DNA of 64,000 nt from Nitrososphaera sp. (GTDB lineage Archaea; Thermoproteota; Nitrososphaeria; Nitrososphaerales; Nitrososphaeraceae). The DNA is taken from positions 1 through 64,000 of the forward strand of contig JAJUFP010000002.1 of assembly GCA_029263715.1 (NCBI GenBank), written 5' to 3'. The notes under the pieces were generated by a model. It was not told the DNA's origin. It saw only the letters and a program-made list of their open reading frames with translations, and did no database searches. This document shows positions 1 to 8,232 of the stretch, piece after piece. Position 1 is the stretch's first letter. The number at the start of each line of letters is the position of its first letter. The translations under genes and the position numbers were made by a program.

Positions 1-88
1 GCTCCTCGACGGCCGGCGCAAGCGTCTCGGGGATGTACTTGCCGCCGTACCGGCCGAACTTGCCTGCAACGGGATAACTGCTAAGCAT
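1..88 (-). CDS. trpB: Tryptophan synthase beta subunit, N-terminal fragment cut by the window edge
   Basis: The reverse strand from an ATG at 88-86 encodes 29 residues that run off the window. They include GKFGRYGGKYIPETL, which matches the conserved N-terminus of TrpB (usual pattern GxFGxYGGxYVPETL). TrpB condenses indole with serine to make tryptophan, using pyridoxal phosphate. The catalytic lysine lies beyond the fragment. trpC lies upstream on the same strand, separated by a small gene on the opposite strand, so this looks like part of a trp gene group. The start is the first ATG before the conserved block. Only the N-terminus is visible, so intactness cannot be judged. Confidence 0.8.
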   Translation of the reverse strand, partial: MLSSYPVAGKFGRYGGKYIPETLAPAVEE

Positions 89-234
89 TGACAGAGGCAG
101 TATCAGAATTGGGTTATTAATCATATGCTTGGCCGCGCTGTTATCCTGAATCCGGACGATGTGGATTTTCCGTCGGTGTTGCCAAAAAGACACGCGCGTT
201 GGATTTTCAGGTTCTGCGACCAACTGGACCGGAT

Positions 235-243
235 TTTTAAATA
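235..243 (+). promoter_or_regulatory. TATA box of the small zinc protein gene
   Basis: The run TTTTAAATA ends about 22 bases before the ATG at 265. This is the spacing expected for an archaeal TATA box serving a leaderless transcript. Confidence 0.55.
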
Positions 244-264
244 TAAGTTGGTGTCAGTAATGCC

Positions 265-408
265 ATGGAAGAATGGGACCCGTCCACTGGAGAAATAGTC
301 CATCGGTGTTACCATTGCCTGAGGACGGAGAAGAACGCCAAGATCATCAGGACATCGCGTCAAAAGTACCTCTGCGAAGACTGCTTGATGCACTTTGAGC
401 TCTGCTAG
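265..408 (+). CDS. Small zinc-binding protein (two CxxC knuckles)
   Basis: This is a 47-residue protein beginning MEEWDPSTGEIVHRCYHCL. Two cysteine pairs, CYHC at about residues 15-18 and CEDC near residue 36, are spaced like a zinc ribbon, and the last residue is another cysteine. The function is unknown. It lies between trpC and trpB on the opposite strand, with its own TATA box at 235-243. Its stop is 2 bases from the trpC stop, so the two are convergent. Compact cysteine-paired proteins of this kind are common in Thaumarchaeota. Coding status rests on the clean frame, paired cysteines and a well-placed promoter. Confidence 0.6.
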   Translation: MEEWDPSTGEIVHRCYHCLRTEKNAKIIRTSRQKYLCEDCLMHFELC

Positions 409-410
409 GG

Positions 411-1205
411 CTAAAGCGCGTTGAACAGTTCTGCAACCTTGGCCGATACGTTGCCCGTCTCCATGATGCTGGTTCCCACCAAAAACGCGTCGGCGCCGGC
501 CTTCCTCAGATACTGGATGTCTGCCGGCTTGCTTATGCCGCTCTCGCTTATTATCGTGCTTTTGCCCTTGCCGTACTTTTTCAGCAGCCGCTCGGTGTTG
601 GCCAGGTCCACCTTCAAGTCTGCCAGGTTGCGGTTGTTTATCCCCACCATCTCGTACCCTGCATGAAGCACCTGCTCGTACTCTTGACCGGTGTGAACCT
701 CGACTAGCACCTGCAGCTCTTTTTTGGCTGCATAGTCGAACAGTTTTTCCATGCTTGACTCGGCCAGGTTGCGGTCAAACACCGTCTTTATGAGAAGGAT
801 GCAGTCTGCGCCGGCTTGCTTGGCCGCGTCTATCTGAACCTCGCTTACCGTGATATCCTTCATCAGGATTGGGGCTGCTACCGCCCTTCTGACTGAGATC
901 AGGTTGTCCATTGAACCGTCAAACATGTACGGCTGCGTCAGGACCGAGAGGCCGATGGCGCCGGACCTGACCATCTCTGCGGCAATCTGCGCCGGCGAGC
1001 CGGACTGCCGGATCTGGCCCCGGGAAGGCGACGAGAACTTGACCTCTGTTATCAACGGTGCATGCCGGCAACCCAAAATGGCTTTTCTCAGCGAGATGGC
1101 ATCATGGGTGAGCTTCTGCCTTACTTCGTACGCTCCCTCGTCTATTGCCTTGAAAGAATTTTCCACGAGCCTCTGCAGCGTGTCTGGGCCGGCGAACCTG
1201 CTCAT
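411..1205 (-). CDS. trpC: Indole-3-glycerol phosphate synthase
   Basis: This enzyme closes the indole ring: it converts carboxyphenylamino-deoxyribulose phosphate to indole-3-glycerol phosphate, the fourth step of tryptophan synthesis. The 264-residue length is that of a single-domain TrpC (beta/alpha)8 barrel. Family motifs appear in order: EVKFSSPSRG with Glu54 and Lys56, ILMKDI with Lys116, INNRNL, and ISESGI near the C-terminus for phosphate binding. Start ATG at 1205; a TATTAAAT box at 1232-1239 fits a leaderless transcript. trpB follows downstream on the same strand after a divergent small gene, so the pair may not be one simple operon. Confidence 0.93.
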   Translation of the reverse strand: MSRFAGPDTLQRLVENSFKAIDEGAYEVRQKLTHDAISLRKAILGCRHAPLITEVKFSSPSRGQIRQSGSPAQIAAEMVRSGAIGLSVLTQPYMFDGSMDNLISVRRAVAAPILMKDITVSEVQIDAAKQAGADCILLIKTVFDRNLAESSMEKLFDYAAKKELQVLVEVHTGQEYEQVLHAGYEMVGINNRNLADLKVDLANTERLLKKYGKGKSTIISESGISKPADIQYLRKAGADAFLVGTSIMETGNVSAKVAELFNAL

Positions 1206-1231
1206 GAGCAGCCGTTCGTAACGCCTGCAGG

Positions 1232-1239
1232 TATTAAAT
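1232..1239 (-). promoter_or_regulatory. TATA box of trpC
   Basis: On the reverse strand ATTTAATA lies 27-34 bases upstream of the trpC ATG at 1205, the standard archaeal distance for a short or absent leader. Confidence 0.5.
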
Positions 1240-1410
1240 CCTATTTGGTGATATTCCGTCTAGAAACGTCTCCGAGTTCGTGGCAAGAAAGTAGAATCCA
1301 CCAAATAGGTAAAGAATGGTTCTACGAAATCTAGCAGTATCGCCAAAGACGGGATGCGTCTAACCATAGACCTTGCCCCAAGTTTATCTGATCTGCCTTA
1401 CTTGGCTATC

Positions 1411-1419
1411 CTTAAATAG
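1411..1419 (+). promoter_or_regulatory. TATA box of the peptidoglycan-binding-domain gene
   Basis: CCTTAAATAG lies about 22-30 bases before the ATG at 1440. The rest of 1206-1439 holds no convincing gene. Confidence 0.5.
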
Positions 1420-1439
1420 CATCTCAATTTCTCAAAGAT

Positions 1440-2144
1440 ATGAGCACGCCCCAAGAAGAGCGCAAGCCTCTTCCCGTACTAAAATTATGTGACAAGGTTC
1501 CTCAGTTTGGTACTGAACCAGGGGAAGGTGCATTATCCACAGGAGATAATAGAAAGGATCTGGTTAGGCGTCTACAATTCATGCTCAAAGATTTGGGATT
1601 TTTCCTTGGTGATACAGGGCCTAACAATGATGGAGTTGACGAAGTCTTTGGAGAGCTCACTAAAAAAGCAGTCCTTGATTTTCAAACAAACCATAAACAT
1701 GTAGATGGAAATCTCCTTAAGCCCGATGGGATGGTCGGCCCTAGAACTTCCGATTCTTTGAATAGGGCCATGGTTGGAATATGGTATGATCAATATCAGA
1801 CGCCGAAGGAGTTAGTAGAGAATAAAACCTTCGTTACTGCTACATCTGAATTTCTATCAAATGGCTTTGAATTTCAAGTAGATGAAACAATCGAAACAAT
1901 AACCGAAGATGTTCCAAACAAGATTCAAAGAACAGACGGTCGAACCGCATTTTTAACCATCGTGCCGTCCCTCAAACCACGCCCCACTTTTGACGTAAAG
2001 GTAGTCGATGGAGAATTGAATGCAATAGGGGAAGGCACAATATTCCGCGAAGATAATGCGAAAACTAGAACCACCAATGAAGAAAGCAAAATCAAGCTAA
2101 ACAAGAACAAGACATTCTTGTCGCTTATAGAAAGTTCTGAATAA
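1440..2144 (+). CDS. Peptidoglycan-binding-domain (PG_binding_1) protein, no signal peptide
   Basis: The protein has 234 residues. Residues of about 35-110 (VRRLQFMLKDLGFF, then TKKAVLDFQ, then DGMVGPRTSDSLNRAM) match the three-helix PG_binding_1 fold, with its repeated Gln-Phe and G-x-T signatures. The remaining 120 residues are charged and rich in Thr, Lys and Asn, and I do not recognise them. There is no signal peptide or membrane segment, and archaea lack peptidoglycan, so the fold probably has another role such as ligand recognition or an injection or toxin accessory role. Codon use is AT-rich, unlike the neighbouring trp and aro genes, which suggests transfer. The DUF2515-like gene converges from the right. 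Confidence 0.75.
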   Translation: MSTPQEERKPLPVLKLCDKVPQFGTEPGEGALSTGDNRKDLVRRLQFMLKDLGFFLGDTGPNNDGVDEVFGELTKKAVLDFQTNHKHVDGNLLKPDGMVGPRTSDSLNRAMVGIWYDQYQTPKELVENKTFVTATSEFLSNGFEFQVDETIETITEDVPNKIQRTDGRTAFLTIVPSLKPRPTFDVKVVDGELNAIGEGTIFREDNAKTRTTNEESKIKLNKNKTFLSLIESSE

Positions 2145-2311
2145 TCTCTCCTAGTTCGACACCCCTGTATAGAGTATTTTTTGGCGAAAATATGCCTTCA
2201 CTTTTCCAGAAAAAAGGTTAGGCTTTTTGAGTACAGTTGATTTTGTCCGGATTGTCTGAATGCAATTTCTGACTGCAATCAATTGGTGATAATTGAGGCA
2301 AATCATATTGA

Positions 2312-3472
2312 TTAGAAAAGGATCTCTTTCATTTCGTTTACTAGAGGATCTGGGCTTATTTGTTTAAGAGTTGGTGGAGTTGATCCCAATAACCGCTTCA
2401 TTTCGGGTCCAAAATCAAAAACCGTTCCACCAGGTCCTGCCTCGCCGGGAGGATCATGTACATCAGCGAATGCGCTATCAAACTTGGTTGCATCGGCTCC
2501 CCAAGCAGATATCAAATCTGGACTAAACTTCTTGCCAAATGGTAACTGCGCACTACGGGATTTACTATACCCATTATCGTTATAATCAGTCCTGGATCCT
2601 CCATGGGATGATCCGCCAGCAAAATCATGGATCATATTAAATTCTGTAGATTTTATGACGTTTTCATAAAGAGACACACCTGTTCCAAAGCGACTGTCGA
2701 GTTTATCAAAATCTTTTACTATGAATACCTTCATCTTAACAGGAGACGCAGGGTAAGGAAAACACAACCTAGCCGCATTCAGGCCCTCTAAAGCAGAAAT
2801 TATTGTAGGTACATCGATGTTAGCAAACTTGGTAAATTTTGGGTTTTTTACTAGTCGGAATTCAATAAACGTTTGTTCATTAGCTATTAGTGTCAAAGAC
2901 ATATCTTTGACAGGATTCAACTTTGGAATGTCTTCTATCTTTTCTCCTCTGAAGAAGTTGTTCGCTTCGGCAATTTTAAAAAATCCCTTCCATTTCTGGA
3001 CGGTAAATTTCTGTACTCCAAAAATGCTTATCAAGCTATCAAACAACACGGTTGAAGCGCCTGGACATCGTTTGCTAGATTCATAAATTCGTAGTTGAGG
3101 AAATGCATCAAAGAAAATTAAGAAATTTCCTCTTTCTAAAAACCTGAATAGCCCTGCACTAACCGTTGAAGCAGCAGGAAAGGAGGTAAACAGCGAGGGA
3201 ATCAGGAGTATTGCATCCAACAGGTCTGTTCTTTTAAGGTCAGTCATTGTATAGCCTGCGTTCCTAGAGACGAGGTGCGCCATAAAAGACCATGGAAGCT
3301 CGGGATTCCTCCGAAAGATTCCTCTGTATGCTGCCGTACGAAGTATGTTGTTCTTGTTAGAAAAGTTTCTTTGGCTGATGATTGTCTGAACGATTCTATC
3401 AGTGTCAGAACAAGGAGGTTCTACTCCAAAATCAGAAATGACAATGGTGTGCTCCTTGCCAGGCTCACCCAT
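2312..3472 (-). CDS. DUF2515-like protein of unknown function
   Basis: The protein has 386 residues. Residues of about 40-135 contain NILRTAAYRGIFRRNPELPW, AHLVSRNAGYTMTDLK, and FLERGNFLIFFDAFPQLRIYE in order. These match my recollection of the bacterial DUF2515 family (Bacillus YppC type), whose function is not known. The C-terminal 100 residues contain a Gly/Ser-rich stretch (GGSSHGGSRTDYNDNGYS) and a likely disordered tail. There is no signal peptide. The gene is AT-rich and convergent with the peptidoglycan-binding gene; 2145-2311 between them shows no gene. The family is otherwise mainly bacterial, so horizontal transfer is likely. Family membership is by motif memory only. Confidence 0.65.
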   Translation of the reverse strand: MGEPGKEHTIVISDFGVEPPCSDTDRIVQTIISQRNFSNKNNILRTAAYRGIFRRNPELPWSFMAHLVSRNAGYTMTDLKRTDLLDAILLIPSLFTSFPAASTVSAGLFRFLERGNFLIFFDAFPQLRIYESSKRCPGASTVLFDSLISIFGVQKFTVQKWKGFFKIAEANNFFRGEKIEDIPKLNPVKDMSLTLIANEQTFIEFRLVKNPKFTKFANIDVPTIISALEGLNAARLCFPYPASPVKMKVFIVKDFDKLDSRFGTGVSLYENVIKSTEFNMIHDFAGGSSHGGSRTDYNDNGYSKSRSAQLPFGKKFSPDLISAWGADATKFDSAFADVHDPPGEAGPGGTVFDFGPEMKRLLGSTPPTLKQISPDPLVNEMKEILF

Positions 3473-3745
3473 ATCAAGTCGTTCATTAGTTGTTATGTTA
3501 GCTAATTAACTATTTTACTAACAGTATGTGAACGCACTAGCTAAATCCGTCAGATGGTAAAGTATCAATGTTAGTAAGATGGATCTATACGAACTACTTG
3601 CAGATGGCTGTAATGGATCATAGTGGGTTCTACAAAGAAAACAATCTGGATCAATGAATAAAATGAATCCGTTTCACTGGTCACAGCTGCACGCCTGTCA
3701 GAAGCCGGACAATTTAAGATATATATATCCAATCGCAAACGGATT

Positions 3746-3916
3746 ATGTTAATGGTCGAAAAGATGACGGCCGTCTGGCTGATTATCATCACAATCATAG
3801 CTTGCTCGGCTGTTCCCGGCGTCTTGATCTATATCACTGCAATTCCGCATGCCAAACTCCTGACAGGGTTCCAGCTGCTGGATACCACTGCTCACGTCAT
3901 ATCCATCGGGCAGTAA
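3746..3916 (+). CDS. Small single-span membrane protein
   Basis: This 56-residue frame begins MLMVEKMTAVWLIIITIIA. Residues 8-30 are strongly hydrophobic and form one membrane helix, followed by a short polar tail. A TATA-like run ATTTAAGATATATATATCC at 3712-3730 precedes the ATG by about 20 bases. The neighbouring gene at 3960 also encodes a membrane-anchored protein and has its own promoter. The function is unknown. The AT-rich interval 3473-3711 before it contains nothing I can support. Confidence 0.5.
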   Translation: MLMVEKMTAVWLIIITIIACSAVPGVLIYITAIPHAKLLTGFQLLDTTAHVISIGQ

Positions 3917-3920
3917 CCCA

Positions 3921-3930
3921 TTTTTATAAC
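3921..3930 (+). promoter_or_regulatory. TATA box of the 3960 gene
   Basis: TTTTTATAAC ends 30 bases before the ATG at 3960 and just after the stop of the preceding small gene, so the two genes are probably transcribed separately. Confidence 0.5.
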
Positions 3931-3959
3931 ACCCATCTTTTCAAAGTTGATCAGCAACC

Positions 3960-4439
3960 ATGGGTTTTGATGGCACTTTTGAAGGCCCGGACAAAAAGAA
4001 GCGTCTTGTCTGGTCCATGATCATTCTTGCCGTGGTAGTAGTGGCAGCCGGTGTAGGCACCAAACTCGTCACCGACTACATGCGCGCAAACGACCCCATT
4101 TACCAGTGCATAGGCGACCCGCTAGGCCAGCCGTACCAGCTGTCGGTGCCAATCACGGTCACCGAAAACGGCGCTCCTGCCCTTGTGCCAAAGGGCATAG
4201 GCATCACGCCGGACTGCACGCTTCCAGTCCACACCCTGCAGGAAGGCGTGATCCACGTGGCATACAAGGAGCCATACCAATTCACCCTGGGGCACTTTCT
4301 CTTCAACTGGAAGATAGACCTGACGAAATTTGACACCAAGGTCTTTGTCAACGGCGTACAGCACACTGAGGGAAGCTTCCTGGACATCCCGCTGAAAGAC
4401 GGCGATTCCATAAGAATTGAGTTTACCAGCAGAAGCTAG
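3960..4439 (+). CDS. Membrane-anchored extracytoplasmic protein, thaumarchaeal type
   Basis: The protein has 159 residues. A polar N-terminus (MGFDGTFEGPDKKKR) is followed by one membrane helix at about residues 17-38. The rest is a beta-rich domain with two cysteines (IYQCIGDP and TPDCTLPVH) that could form a disulfide outside the membrane. Near the C-terminus LFNWKIDLTKF and KVFVNGVQH resemble a repeated domain in thaumarchaeal surface proteins, but I cannot name the family. The positive residues before the helix favour an outward-facing domain. It precedes an SRPBCC gene by about 35 bases and could be co-transcribed with it. Confidence 0.7.
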   Translation: MGFDGTFEGPDKKKRLVWSMIILAVVVVAAGVGTKLVTDYMRANDPIYQCIGDPLGQPYQLSVPITVTENGAPALVPKGIGITPDCTLPVHTLQEGVIHVAYKEPYQFTLGHFLFNWKIDLTKFDTKVFVNGVQHTEGSFLDIPLKDGDSIRIEFTSRS

Positions 4440-4475
4440 TAAAGGAATTAACCAAGGCCCACGTACCGGCAGGCA

Positions 4476-4901
4476 TTGAAGGAAGTCTACACCGAGATAG
4501 AGATTGCCGCCACCACAAAGCAGGTCTGGCAGGTTCTTGTGGATTTTGCCGACTATCCTGACTGGAACCCCTTCATCCGCAGGATAACCGGCGAGCCAAA
4601 GGAAGGCTCCAAACTTGAAATCAAGATTACAACCCCTTCAGGCACAAACCGGTCCTACGAGCCAAAGGTAACAAAAGTCGAGCCAGAAGCCGAGCTTCGC
4701 TGGTTTGGCAAGATACCTGGGTTTTTGTCCGGCGAGCACATCTTTTCAATACAGGAAGCGGGCCCCGGCCGCGTCAAGTTTGTCCACCGGGAATTGTTTA
4801 GCGGGCTTTTGACCTCGTTTTTTGGAAGCAGTACAGACCGGGACATCAAGGCCGGTTTTGAGGAGATGAACCGCGCGCTTAAAAAACGCGTCGAGGGCTA
4901 G
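4476..4901 (+). CDS. SRPBCC (START/Bet v1-like) lipid or polyketide-binding protein
   Basis: The protein has 141 residues. It starts at a TTG and opens EVYTEIEIAATTKQVWQVL, then DYPDWNPFIRRI, the hallmark of the SRPBCC superfamily (coenzyme Q-binding/polyketide cyclase group). LRWFGKIPGF and VHRELFSGLL complete the helix-grip pocket, and the final helix GFEEMNRALKKRV is present. Members bind hydrophobic ligands in a deep cavity; the ligand here cannot be read from the sequence. The gene converges with the CPBP gene and overlaps its stop by 4 bases. Confidence 0.82.
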   Translation: MKEVYTEIEIAATTKQVWQVLVDFADYPDWNPFIRRITGEPKEGSKLEIKITTPSGTNRSYEPKVTKVEPEAELRWFGKIPGFLSGEHIFSIQEAGPGRVKFVHRELFSGLLTSFFGSSTDRDIKAGFEEMNRALKKRVEG

Positions 4902-5437
4902 AACACAACAAAGTATGACGCGATGGAGACTGCCACTATTATCATGTTTGTGGCAAAGTGCAGCGCGTAGGCGTGATTGAGCCCCTTTGTCTTGTAGATG
5001 TGCTTGTACAGAAAGCCCAGCGGAAGCAGCGCCAGAGCGACGTGCACTGCAACGCCCATGGCGACGTGCAAAAAGGCCCAGGCGATTGTCATCAGCCAGT
5101 TCTTTCGGAAGTACATCTCCTCAAAGTAGTTGACGTGGATCAGCATGTACACCAGCATCGGCACAAAGGGCAGGACGCCCATGTAGCCCTGGTCGGCGTA
5201 GGGCCCCAGCGCGACGTTGTAGCCAAGCCATGACCAGTTCAGTATCGGTACTGTGGATAAAAAGTCCATGGCAAACAGGATGTATACTGCAAGCCCGCCT
5301 ATGGTCAGCGGAAGGAAGGCCAGCGACTTGATGCCCTGCCGAAAGTTGCGCAGCCTGGTCTTGGTCTCCTTGGCCAGAAGCAGCGTTGGAATCACCGTGG
5401 CCACGTAAAATACGATAAGGAAAATGTTGTCCTCCAT
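4898..5437 (-). CDS. CPBP-family intramembrane metalloprotease-like protein
   Basis: This 179-residue protein has about five membrane helices. The three CPBP (CAAX protease/bacteriocin-processing, Abi) motifs can be seen in order: FEEMYFRK (EExxxR), AWAFLHV (a histidine motif with Trp where Phe is usual), and HFATN (HxxxN). The family cleaves or modifies prenylated or other membrane peptides with Glu and His metal ligands. Length is short for the family, which usually has 200-300 residues, but the motif core is complete. Start ATG at 5437. No obvious operon partner; the substrate is unknown. Confidence 0.65.
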   Translation of the reverse strand: MEDNIFLIVFYVATVIPTLLLAKETKTRLRNFRQGIKSLAFLPLTIGGLAVYILFAMDFLSTVPILNWSWLGYNVALGPYADQGYMGVLPFVPMLVYMLIHVNYFEEMYFRKNWLMTIAWAFLHVAMGVAVHVALALLPLGFLYKHIYKTKGLNHAYALHFATNMIIVAVSIASYFVVF

Positions 5438-5482
5438 GGCCCGACACTAGTTCTGCGGCACTGGCTTATGTGTGTTGCAAGA

Positions 5483-6164
5483 TCATTGGCCGTCTTTGAA
5501 TTTGATGGCCAAGTGGGTCCCATCGCAAAACGGCTTGTTGTTGGATTTACCGCAGCGGCACAACGCATAGTGTTCTTTTGATGCGCCCTGGCCCCAGTTA
5601 TCAACACCTGCCAGTTCTACGCCGCCAGTGACGAGATATGGCCCGTTCCTGCTTGTCGTGACCATGGGCTTTCTGTCCTGATCCCTGTACTCGATATCGT
5701 CGATGGAATAGCTGAGGGCTCCAGACGGGCACTTCTTTACAATTTCAATGATCGCATCAACATCCGCCACATCCGGGTCTATCCACGGCCTCTGGTCGCG
5801 CCTGAACACTGCTGGCAAGTTCCTGACACATTCTGCGGCATGCGAGCATACCTTTCTGTTGTCGTGGATAGTGATCTTTTTTCCTACATAGCTTTTGCGT
5901 CTGTCTTCCGGTACTCCGGTTGGAACGTTTTGGCTTGAAAAACCAACAACGCCATGGGTGCCATCACAGAACGGTTTGTTCTTTGACTGGCCGCAGCGGC
6001 ACAGCGCGACGCCTGCTACCGATGATAGTGGCTCGCCCTTTGCGTTCTGCAGGTTTTCAACCGGTACTGGCTTTTGGTCGTTTATCAGGTACAGCGGGCC
6101 GTTTGGAAGCGGGACAATTATCGGCTTTTTGTCAGACGTTTCCCTGACCTCCTACTTGTACCAT
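5483..6164 (-). pseudogene. Double CDGSH iron-sulfur protein with a frameshift near its start
   Basis: The long reverse frame has a CDGSH domain (CRCGQSKNKPFCDGTH), a divergent 4Fe-4S single-cluster domain (CSHAAEC ... CPSGAL), and a second CDGSH domain (CRCGKSNNKPFCDGTH). CDGSH domains bind 2Fe-2S through three Cys and one His. The frame has no ATG, GTG or TTG between a TAG at 6152-6154 and a TTG at 5818 that would lose the first domain. Dropping one C of the CC at 6151-6152 joins an ATG at 6164 to the frame and gives MVQVEVRETSDKKP. So either the gene is frameshifted or the base is a sequencing error. A CTTTTAAATC box is at 6238-6247. Confidence 0.75.
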
Positions 6165-6319
6165 GGCAGGCCGTCTGCTACAATGCGGCAGACTTGACCC
6201 TTGTGCGCGGTCCATCAACTATAGAATGGGGCTCAACGATTTAAAAGTGCAGTCCAAGTCAGTTCCCGCTTACTATGTCTGGTACAGAGAACTTGCTAAG
6301 TAAGTTCTTGCTACCATGG

Positions 6320-6328
6320 TTAAATAAC
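6320..6328 (+). promoter_or_regulatory. TATA box of the pirin gene
   Basis: TTAAATAAC sits 21-29 bases ahead of the ATG at 6349, consistent with a leaderless transcript. Confidence 0.55.
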
Positions 6329-6348
6329 ATGCATTCCATAACAATGTC

Positions 6349-7230
6349 ATGGTAATCAACCAGATCAACGACAAATCGGTTCGTTCGGTTTCAAAAATAA
6401 TAAACAGCGTCCGGACTATGGAAGGCGAGGGCTTTATCGTAAACAGGCCGTTTCCAACCCATTTCCTATCGGATTTCGACCCCTTCCTGTTACTAGATGA
6501 GATGGGGCCTGTTGACCTGGCGCCCGGTGAGGCCAAGGGCGCGCCGGATCATCCGCACCGGGGCTTTGAGACCGTGACCTACATGCTTGATGGAAAATTC
6601 CAACACAAGGATTCGAAAGGTCATGCCGGAAAGCTGGGGCCCGGCGACGTGCAATGGATGACTGCCGGCTCAGGAATAGTCCATTCAGAGATGCCAGAAA
6701 AGGAATTTGCGCGCACCGGCGGCCGCATGCACGGCTTTCAGCTATGGGTCAACCTGCCAAGAAAATACAAGATGGTTCAGCCGCGGTACCAAGAGATCCC
6801 AAGCTCCAGGATCCCGGTAGCAAAAACCGATGACGGAAAAGTATCCGTAAGGGTCGTCGCCGGTCAGGCCCTGGGCTCAAAGGCAGTCATAGATACGGTC
6901 ACACCAATAATCTATCTGCACTTTACGATGCAGCCTGGAAGTTCAATTAGCCAGACAGTGCCGCGCAACTACAACGCGTTTTCATACGTCGTAAACGGCG
7001 CAGGCAAGTTTGGGAACAAGACTGTCGAGCGAGGCAGGATGGTTATCTTTGAGAACGACTCTGATGAAATATCGATTGAAGCAGAATCGATGCTGGACGT
7101 GCTGATAATAGCTGGCGTTCCAATAAAAGAACCCATCGCCAGGTACGGGCCGTTTGTAATGAACACGAAAGAAGAGATCTATCAAGCAATAGGGGATTAC
7201 CGGACCGGCAAGATGGGCAAAATCAACTGA
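6349..7230 (+). CDS. Pirin family protein
   Basis: The 293-residue protein has two cupin domains. The N-terminal cupin carries the pirin metal site: HPHRGFETVTYML and, about 40 residues on, HSEMPE, which supply three His and one Glu. The conserved FDPFLLLDEMGP block precedes it. The C-terminal cupin (about residues 170-290) starts near VRVVAGQ. Pirins bind iron; some oxidise quercetin and others act as redox-dependent regulators, and which applies here is not evident. Transcribed away from the CDGSH gene, followed by a J-domain gene about 38 bases downstream. Confidence 0.93.
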   Translation: MVINQINDKSVRSVSKIINSVRTMEGEGFIVNRPFPTHFLSDFDPFLLLDEMGPVDLAPGEAKGAPDHPHRGFETVTYMLDGKFQHKDSKGHAGKLGPGDVQWMTAGSGIVHSEMPEKEFARTGGRMHGFQLWVNLPRKYKMVQPRYQEIPSSRIPVAKTDDGKVSVRVVAGQALGSKAVIDTVTPIIYLHFTMQPGSSISQTVPRNYNAFSYVVNGAGKFGNKTVERGRMVIFENDSDEISIEAESMLDVLIIAGVPIKEPIARYGPFVMNTKEEIYQAIGDYRTGKMGKIN

Positions 7231-7268
7231 GAATCACGTTTATGTAGAACTGCAGACCATCCTAGTAT

Positions 7269-7679
7269 GTGCCAAGCTACTACGAGGTACTGGAGGTTTC
7301 TCCCGATGCAACGCCGGAGGAGATCAAAAAGTCATTTCGCAAGCTTGCACTGAAATACCATCCTGACAGGAACGGGAACTCTGATGAGTCCAAGCAAAAG
7401 TTCATGCGGCTTGTAGAGGCCTACGAAGTTCTCTCAAACGAGCAATCACGCAAAAAGTACGACGGCAGAACCCACACGCCAGAGTCGTCCACGTGGATAC
7501 CGTCTGCAGATTTCAGTAAAGTCTACAGCTACGAAGAGCTCAAGCGCCAGTACCGGTCCAGCGTGCAGGGTGGCATGTGGGACATCAGCGACAAGGCCAG
7601 CATGGGCATGTGGAAGGCCACCATGATACTGTTTGCCGGGCTTGCCGCCCTCGTGCTTTACATACTGCTTCTGCGCTAG
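7269..7679 (+). CDS. Membrane-anchored J-domain (DnaJ-like) protein
   Basis: The protein has 136 residues, starting at GTG. Residues 3-65 form a J domain: [20 protein letters not shown], the essential HPD in KYHPDRNG, and [18 protein letters not shown]. The J domain stimulates the ATPase of DnaK/Hsp70. The glycine-rich, zinc and substrate-binding regions of full DnaJ are missing. Instead residues of about 113-134 form a C-terminal membrane helix, so it is probably a tail-anchored co-chaperone that recruits Hsp70 to the membrane. Its stop overlaps by 4 bases the convergent small membrane gene. Confidence 0.9.
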   Translation: MPSYYEVLEVSPDATPEEIKKSFRKLALKYHPDRNGNSDESKQKFMRLVEAYEVLSNEQSRKKYDGRTHTPESSTWIPSADFSKVYSYEELKRQYRSSVQGGMWDISDKASMGMWKATMILFAGLAALVLYILLLR

Positions 7680-7936
7680 TGCTTGCCGCGCCGCCTTCTG
7701 TGTTCTTCTTCTTTTGCTTTTTTCCTGTCAAAAGTCGCATACTTGAAAGCGAAAAACGCGCCTATCACAAAGCCGGGTATGGAATAAATTAGAAAACTGC
7801 CACCGGCAGCGGCAGCAAGCAACAGGGCCAGAATACCGGACGCAAAAGACGCGGCCATGAACATCAGGACCAGTGGTTTTGTTGCTGCCAATTCACCTAC
7901 CGTATGGGGGCATGGTATAAAGCCGTTTTGCTGCAC
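7676..7936 (-). CDS. Small two-helix membrane protein
   Basis: The longest frame has 86 residues from a GTG. Residues of about 22-42 and 46-66 form two membrane helices with many Ala and Gly, followed by a strongly basic tail ([17 protein letters not shown]). A TTG at residue 16 (LAATKPL), preceded by GGTGA, is an equally likely start and removes a less convincing N-terminus. The basic tail suggests a cytoplasmic C-terminus. No family is recognised. Between 7937 and 8232 I see no gene. Confidence 0.55.
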   Translation of the reverse strand: MQQNGFIPCPHTVGELAATKPLVLMFMAASFASGILALLLAAAAGGSFLIYSIPGFVIGAFFAFKYATFDRKKAKEEEHRRRRGKH

Positions 7937-8232
7937 GTTTATCTTTTCTATCTGAGAACCAAATCATTGAGCACAGTGCAGTAGTCTATACATTTGTCAT
8001 CACTACATATGATGAAATAACTTCCATATTGGAGTCTTTATCCAGTTTGTGAATTGCATGAATCTGGCATTTTTTATTATATGGATGGTATCCTTGACTA
8101 AAAACGGCCATCTCTAAAGTCGGCGTCAGTTATGCTAACCTGCCGCATCGCGGTCTGATTATGCAGTACTGAAGACCTTGCACTAGTTCAAGACTTTTCG
8201 AGTACTTTTAACACCTTGGTGCCCAGTCTGCT

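Noticed and set aside
3802-4020. 72-residue frame overlapping two small membrane genes
   Set aside because: A composition typical of a shadow frame; overlapped by better candidates at 3746 and 3960.
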